Source: Berberis thunbergii
Taxonomy: Eukaryota; Streptophyta; Magnoliopsida; Ranunculales; Berberidaceae
Direction of reading: 5' to 3'
DNA: 64,000 bases
Assembly (NCBI GenBank): GCA_003290165.1
Contig: QNQO01010738.1
Span: 1-64,000, forward strand
Part shown: positions 57,721-64,000 of the stretch, piece by piece
Numbering within the stretch: the first letter of the stretch is position 1
Layout: every line of letters begins with the position of its first letter
Program-made: the position numbers and the translations under genes
The notes under the pieces: generated by a model
What the model was told of the DNA's origin: nothing
The model's input: the letters and a program-made list of their open reading frames with translations, nothing else
Databases searched by the model: none

Positions 57721-60700
57721 AATTTAATGGCCATGTTGGACAAAAGCTAGATGGATATTGGGAATCGTTTGGACCCAACTATATAAGAGGAGTGGAAACA
57801 TTTCTTGATTTTGCGTTTCAACACACAAATTCTGGGAAGCTCATATATTTCCCATGTAGAAAGTGCTTCAATGGTTGTCTTAAGACAAAGGATGAAGTTA
57901 GAGAAGATTTGATCATAAGTGGCATACTTCGTGGTTACATATATTGGGACTATCATGGTGAAGATAGACATGCTACCATAGGCAGTGAAGATGACGAGTT
58001 AGAGCTTGATAATGAGGTTGAATGAAATGAAATGAAATAGACGAGTTGATAACGGATACTTTACCAGGGTTTAATCATGAGAATGTCAGAGACCAAATAT
58101 ATGAGATGGAGACTACTAGCAGTAGTGTACCACAAAATGAGGCTGAAAGAATTTTGAGGGTCATTCAAAATGCCAAGACTAGCATATATCCTGGGTGTGA
58201 GAAATGTGTTGGGGGAATGAATAACAGAGGTTTTACCATGTTGCTTAAGGAGTTAAAGAAGGTTTTTCCTAAAAGTGAGATGCTATGAAAGTCCTACTAC
58301 GAGGCAAAAAAGATTTTTCATGATCTTGGGCATTCATATGATAAGATAGATGCGTGCATCAATGATTGTGTTTTATGTCGCAAAGAACATGCTTACGCAT
58401 AGTATTGCCTAACTTGTGGAGAATCGAGATGGAAAAAAATTGATTGTGGAGATAATGATGATGATGAGGAGTGTACCGGATATTCTAATAGAAGGAAACG
58501 AGTCTCACGAAAGATTTTGCGCCACTTTCCTTTAAAACCATGCTTCTGAAATTAAATGGCACCATGATAACTGCATTAGAGATGACAATTTCACATCCTG
58601 CAGATTCATAGGCTTGGAAACATTTTGATCAACTGTATCCTGACTTTAGTGTTGAATCGAGAAATGTGAGACTTGGATTGGCAAGTGATGTCTTCAATCC
58701 GTTCAGTAACATGAATCTATCATATAACATGTGGCCCGTTGTTCTAATACCATATAATTTGCCCCCATGGATATGTATGAAACAAACAAATATGATTTTG
58801 TCTTTGCTTATTCCGAGAGAGCTCCTGAAAATGACATCGATGTTTACTTACAACCATTAATTGATGAGTTAAAAGAATTATGGGAAGAAGGCATGGATAT
58901 AATTGATGCATCCAATAAGACAACCTTCTAAATGAGGGCAACCTTGTTATGGACTATTAGTGACTTTCCAGGTTATGCAGTTCTCTTAGGATGGAGCACT
59001 AAAGAACATTTGGCATGCCCAGTTTAGCATGCACTAAAAACAATGTTATATGTGTCATCAAAGATTCTTACCACTGGATCATAAATGGCGTGATAACAAA
59101 CGCAACTTTGATGGCAAAAAAGAAAGATGAGAACACTTATTTACTCCTTCCGGCCCGTTATACTTTGTCATTCGATGAGAAGAGTCGTGTGCTAAAAAAT
59201 CTTGAAAGATATCAAGGTTCCAGATGGTTTTTCTTCAAACATATCCAAATGTGTTAACTTAAAATAAAAATGTTAATTGGCCTAAAAAGTCATGATTGTC
59301 ATGTTATTCTCCAACGACTACTTCTACTTGCTATTCGAGACATATTGCCAGATTATGTGTGTGATGCCTTGATTGGTTTGAGTAGTTTATTTGTTGATTT
59401 ATGCTAAAAAACTCTTTGAGTTGATGAACTAAAAAGAATAGAAAAGGAATGTTGCAATTACGTTGTGTTGTTTAGAAATGTTATTTCCACCATCATTTTT
59501 TGATGTGATGGTACACTTATCGATCCACTTGGCAAATGAAGTCAAGATTACTGGTCATGTTCAATATCGTTGGATGTATCCGATTGAGAGATACATATAT
59601 TTTGTTGTTGCAAGTACCCACAATTAGGTCTTGTTTGAGAATTATACTTATAATTTCAAATGTAGATACTTGCACACCTTGAAGTCATATGTCCGAAACA
59701 AAAGTCGACTGGAGGGATCAATTGCTGAAGGTTACATTCTAGAAGAGTGTGTGAATTTTTGTTCAAGGTATTTGCATGATATAGAAACAAAATTTAATCA
59801 AGTTCCTAGGAACTTTGATGGCACTTGTGACCAACATCAAGGTGAACTTTCTATATTTTCAACAAAGGAACGAGCTTTGGGAAAATTAGTTTGTAAAACA
59901 GTTAACTATGGAAGAATGGACCCAAGCACACTGGTACATCTTGCAAAATTGTGAAAATGTGACACCTTTTATTGAGTAAGAAATAACCATCTATACTACT
60001 CGTGTGTTTTTAAGTCACCAAATTATCTAACATATGTTACTTATTTGCAAGAAACATAGAGAAATCTTAAAACATACACATTCAAGGAACTTAGACCTTA
60101 TTCATCGTCAACAATCATACTAAGAATATTTTTCATAACATAATTGGTATTTTTCATTGCATAGGTGCTTGAATTATGTCGAACAACTAGTGATGAATCA
60201 GTCGAACAGTTGTGTAAATTAGCTCGTGGTCCTGAAAAAGTAGTATTGTCATGGAATGGTTATGTTGTCAATGGATTTAAGTTCCACACGAAAATCCAGA
60301 AAGCTTGGTTAAAAACACAAAATAGTGGTGTGGTTGTTAATGAAGATAATGGAGTCGATAAATTGAATTATTATGGAGTTCTTATTGATGTTGTTGAATT
60401 ACAATATTTAGGAGGAAATCGTGTTGTTTTGTTCAAGTGTGATTGGAGAGATATCCACAACCCTGGACGAGGTATTGAAAAGGATAGACATGGTTTTGTA
60501 AGTGTTAATTCCCAACGAATACTTCAAACAAATGAACCATTCATCTTAGCAAGCCAGTGCGAACAAGTTTTCTATGTTAGAGAAATGCAAGATTGGGATG
60601 GGTAGTTGTGACAAAATCTACACCAAGTGAATTTTATGTCGTGCCAGAACATGAAGACGAGGAAACCGTTGATGAAACAGAGGCATTGCAACCCCTAGTA

Positions 60701-60822
60701 CCAGGAGATACATCAATCACTTGTGCACCAAGTGATGATGTTGTTGTATGGATTAGAGCTAATTTGCCAATGGAAACAATTCCATTGTTAGAAAATAACA
60801 CAAAAAAAAGGAAAAGAAAATA
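57721..60822 (+). pseudogene. TNP2-like transposase of the second CACTA element, decayed
   Basis: The pieces in order are FLDFAFQHTNSGKLIYFPCR with a KCF motif and REDLIISGILRGYIYW (transposase-associated domain, 57792-58025); IYPGCEKC and LLKELKKVFPKSEML (58046-58288); RLGLASDVFNPFSNMNLSYN and NMWPVVLIPYNLPPW (58666-58860); SHDCHVILQRLLLLAIRDIL near 59288; LHTLKSYVRNKSRLEGSIAE and ECVNFCSRYLHD (59655-59800, DUF4218); ELQYLGGNRVVLFKCDW and EPFILASQCEQVFYV (60165-60605, DUF4216), ending at 60822. At least ten stops or frame changes occur. The middle is more damaged than the C-terminus. Confidence 0.85.
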
Positions 60823-61807
60823 AGAGAGTTGATGTTTGAACTATGGTAATAGAATAGTCATCAAATGTTATAATGTATTATTATTATGTTATGGCTCTAG
60901 CTCACTTTTTGTGCATTTTTTAGGTATGGCGTCACGACCACTGAGAATTGATAGGTCACCCCCATTCCATTCGGAGGAGTCTTCCCCTAAAATTGAGTCA
61001 AGTTCTTCTGGTATTTTTACTCACTCTAAACAATATAAGCACCATTTTTCTTATAGAAATTGTACTTAAAATAAAAAAAATTAACATTAATAATTTCCTT
61101 TACATAGGTAGCACGTGGACGAGCATTGGGACAGAAGGTAGCAAGTCTACCAAAAGGAACAAAACTGAGTCTGGAATTTATGACAGACATTGTGTAATAA
61201 GAGAGCACATGCCATTATTTGTGTTTCAACAAGGAATTGTCGTCCGAAACATACAAGTTACATCTATTGCTGCTCCGTCCTGGAGAAAACTTGAGTCGGT
61301 ATTGGTACAAAGATGCAAGTTACATCTATTACTGCTCCGTCATGGAGAAAACTTGAGTGAGAAACATGCAAGTTACATTTGTTGCTGCTCCGTCATGCAA
61401 GTTACAAAGATATAAAGGCCAAAATGCTTGAGTCTGTATTGGTACGTATCTTATCATTATAATATATGTGTATATATATATATTGGTCACATATGCTAGA
61501 TTTGATCAAATTTGCTCTTTATTCAGGAGAAGTTCGACATAGGGGATGATCCAGAAAAAAAGTTCTTAATGAAGGAAATGGGAAAAAAATGGAGGGACTA
61601 CCGATCTGAAATGAATAAGGACTATTATGATATACATGAGACAGATGAGGAACGACTTCAAAATCGACCACCATTTGTAAAAGAAGAAGATTGGAAATGG
61701 TTGATAAAAGAACATTGGGGAACGTCAAAGGTTAAGGTATGTACCTAAACCTTGATATAATATCACACTTGATTTTAATATACTAGCCAAACTGAAAGAA
61801 CCCTAGT

Positions 61808-61920
61808 TTTAAGCAAGGATGCATGAATACAAACACCCGTGTCGTGTCAGATACGGACACGACACGCCGACATGATTACTTTTTGCCCTATTTGTATTTA
61901 AGCAAGGATGCATGGATAAA
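61808..61920. repeat. Small hairpin insertion between direct repeats
   Basis: TTAAGCAAGGATGCATG occurs at about 61809 and 61900. Between them CGTGTCGTGTC (61838-61848), a 7-base loop and GACACGACACG (61856-61866) make a perfect 11-bp stem. Confidence 0.65.
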
Positions 61921-61986
61921 ACTCTCCTAGATTAACTATAAATTGGTGGTACCTTAAGTTATGGCGGCAAACATGGACAAGACTAG

Positions 61987-61987
61987 T

Positions 61988-62036
<49 letters not shown>
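61987..62036. repeat. Poly(T) run of about 50 bases
   Basis: An almost pure T tract in an intron position of the decayed TNP1-like gene. It could be the tail of a minus-strand retroposon; no body is recognised beside it. Confidence 0.85.
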
Positions 62037-62470
62037 CTCTTTGGCTCCATTCATCAGGAGACTTGACTTTGTAGATGATGGAGTATCCTTTCATACTGTT
62101 ATTATTCAACAATTTTTACATTATATATGCATACTTCATTCTTGATGACATAGTTTTTCAAATCCATTTTTAATAAATTCAGGAATTGTGTAATAAGAAT
62201 AAAGACAGGTGTGACATACAATAAATGCTTCATCATGCAGGCAGAAAATCCTTCGCCATAATTTAGGATGAAGAGGTTAAGTAAAAAATGTTTGAGATTT
62301 TGTGTTTGAATATCAACTTAGTGGAAATATAGTTACTCATTTGTGTACGTTTTCTATTGTTGCCAGATTAAAAGGACAGGAGTTCGCCCATCTCGTATCA
62401 GGATGTTTGAGCTTGCTTATACAAGCAAAGATGGATCATATTCAGATGTTTGAACTTGCTGAAACGACAC

Positions 62471-62966
62471 TTTCAGGTTGCAGGTTGAGCTAAGTTCATG
62501 GCAGATTTGCACGTTGATAGGGTTATTTGCCTGAAAATGATTTTTTTTTTAATGCAGGTTTGATAACATTACTATCAGACATGATTGTAGACTCATCAAA
62601 ATAGCTTCATTGAATCCAAAAATTTTGAAGGATTAATGGTGCAGAGAAGCTGGATACAGTGACTCTGAAAGCTAAAATTTCAGGCCAGTTCACTTCACTT
62701 GCCAAACTTGCTTCTTCTTTAGGTATCATCTCAAACTCTTTATTTTCGTTGTTCATTTATTTTTTGTTAAATATCTCTGATGATGAAACTGTGATCTTAC
62801 AGGGCACTTCATGAAGAAGAGGTGAGGCCAAAGAGAAGACAAACCAAGCTCCAGTTCTTTTACCTAACCATGACAGCAAGTTTCGCATACTATAGTTCCC
62901 AACTATATGTTCCAATCCATTACTGCCATATCCTTTGTTTATTGGATATGGAAGGACTCTGCCAGA
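62471..62966. other. Unassigned, exon-like pieces
   Basis: A stretch at 62641-62730 (EKLDTVTLKAKISGQFTSLA) and one at 62804-62860 after a TTACAG acceptor (ALHEEEVRPKRRQTKLQFFY) look coding in composition, but I do not recognise a family. They may be further captured exons. Confidence 0.35.
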
Positions 62967-63755
62967 GAACCAAAGTTGATGCCATCAATTGCTGAAGATC
63001 TTGATCGCCGAACATTTCTTTACAACCTCATCATGCCAATTATGAATTAGTAAGACCTTGTTTCTATATGCATTTCTCTTCAATAGGAAGGTAAAACAAA
63101 AAACTGATGATGTGATAAATCCATTGCCGGATTTTTGCTTTTGATGTGATAAATGTCGTATAATATTTAAATGATAATTTTATTCTTATGTGAAATGACT
63201 GAAAAGGGGCATTAATAGGTGGAGTTGGTGTGTCGCGCATGATAGAATATATATTATTCTGGTGCGTGACTAATGTAGTCTTATATAATTTAGCGATATT
63301 AGGATATCCATTACTGCAGAATAAAATGGACTCCTTTGGTTTCATAAGTTGCCAATTTTGGTTTGGATTTCCTTAGTGCAGTTCTTATATGAAAGTTTTA
63401 AATAAATGTGTCGTACTGGAAAGATTATTCTTCTAATTCTTTTTACACCCTTTCACCTGAATGTACTTCTTCAGATTTGTCCCTGGAATATATCGACTCC
63501 AAGTTCTTCGCCTTGATGAAGTTTCCGCTTCTGTATTCCTCAGAGCTATTAGCTTTCTCGAGCACAATTGGGCCCAAATATGTGATGACATCCGAGCAAG
63601 CCAGCTAGGCCCAATGATTACAGACTCTGAGTGCAGATTAGCTATGTTGGGCATACTTAAATCACTTGATCCAGAAGTGCCCAAGGACAAGCCTGTCGGC
63701 ATGGCCAATGTTGGACTTGGCTGCCATTATGAACTCGTCGTTATGACTTATGCTG
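62967..63755 (+). pseudogene. GH3: GH3 acyl-acid amido synthetase exons with internal deletion
   Basis: GH3 enzymes conjugate amino acids to auxin or jasmonate. The first exon, 62967-63049, reads EPKLMPSIAEDLDRRTFLYN then LIMPIMN, close to the adenylate-forming motif of GH3 proteins; the glutamine codon spanning the splice site appears changed to a stop (AATTA joined to A). The second exon, 63475-63755, gives FVPG, then runs directly into YRLQVLRL, SASVFLRAISFLEHNW, ICDDIRASQLGPMITD and SECRLAML. In GH3 proteins several dozen residues normally lie between VPG and the QVLRLGAVFAS block, so an internal piece is missing. Exon 2 is open to its GT donor at 63756. The gene continues, if at all, beyond the window. 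Confidence 0.8.
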
Positions 63756-64000
63756 GTAAGTTACGATCCTCTATTACAATGGTCATAATGCAACAATTAG
63801 TAGTGAAAAACTGACTAAAAGGCATGTTAGATTCCAAGTAGTTTTCCATTATAATGGTCACTATGGAATTATTGTCATTGCTGGACCAAGCCCTTATGGA
63901 TAGATTGTTGAATTATCTTTTTCTACAGTGCAATTTAATCTTCAAGTTAGATAAAATTCAATTAAAGGATTTTATTGTGTTTTGGTACAAGGACTATACA

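Larger units (their letters stand above)
60926..62470 (+). pseudogene. TNP1/Ptta-like gene of the second CACTA element, decayed
   Basis: ATG at 60926 opens MASRPLRIDRSPPFHSEESS, a serine-rich first exon. A later exon at about 61109 has STKRNKTESG and TSIAAPSWRKLESVL, with the SWRKL segment triplicated at 61261-61400 in a local duplication. Exon 61528-61735 reads FDIGDDPEKKFLMKEMGKKW and PPFVKEEDWKWLIKEHWGTS, a Ptta/En/Spm signature. A last piece at 62367-62445 (RTGVRPSRIRMFELAYTSKD) fits the domain end. A 50-T run and other insertions separate these. Confidence 0.68.

Noticed and set aside
63795..63812. AGTAGTG near 63803 as right end of the second CACTA element
   Set aside because: It lacks the inverse of CACTACAAAACACG and any subterminal motifs next to it.

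Overview
This window is nuclear DNA of a flowering plant, most likely a eudicot. Evidence: spliced genes with GT-AG introns, Copia and Gypsy LTR retrotransposons, plant L1-type LINEs, many hAT and CACTA DNA transposons, and fragments of plant-specific gene families (pectin methylesterase inhibitor, vacuolar sorting receptor, GH3, PPR, AHL). It is a transposon-dense stretch in which only one ordinary host gene looks intact, an intronless AT-hook nuclear-localised (AHL) gene on the minus strand at 52154-53032.

Layout. 1-5596: a CACTA-like MITE (292-597), a decayed minus-strand LINE (about 1047-2250), an orphan methyltransferase-like first exon (2381-2548), one copy of a dispersed repeat split by a hAT MITE (2950-3488), and a second hAT MITE (5282-5516). 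5597-27446: one 21.85-kb CACTA transposon bounded by CACTAC...GTAGTG ends and a perfect CAG/CAG target duplication. It holds subterminal repeat arrays, a GATC-rich 1.3-kb tract, a two-gene transposase region (TNP2-like 11506-15659 and TNP1/Ptta-like 15934-17994), and a cargo region with pieces of at least seven host genes. The cargo comprises fimbrin, aspartic protease, aminoalcohol-phosphotransferase (AAPT), beta-galactosidase, a pectin methylesterase inhibitor (PMEI), vacuolar sorting receptor (VSR) and an AP2-type factor, plus a twice-present unidentified exon. The cargo is nested: the PMEI gene lies in a beta-galactosidase intron, which itself lies in an AAPT intron.

27447-36400: the second copy of the dispersed repeat, broken by a Copia element (28037-31038, TSD TTGGG) that has lost most of its 5' LTR, gag and protease; then an old Copia coding region split by a 1.79-kb hAT element (31670-33459). 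37151-44351: opposed Gypsy-like LTRs with a 1.3-kb head-to-head inverted repeat centred near 41750, a PPR pseudogene and a Gypsy integrase scrap. 44690-46000: three tandem units of about 187 bp, a strong hairpin and a MITE. 49040-50855: LINE ORF1 plus the very start of ORF2.

53959-64000 (runs off the window): a second CACTA element with its own decayed TNP2 and TNP1-like genes, which has also acquired host gene pieces: a GH9 endoglucanase exon in antisense and GH3 auxin-conjugase exons with an internal deletion.

The main biological message is repeated, independent and nested gene capture by two CACTA transposons. The transposase genes in both are broken by frameshifts or stops, so any movement would need proteins supplied from elsewhere. 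Coordinates of exons were read by eye from splice signals and conserved protein motifs; no database search was possible.
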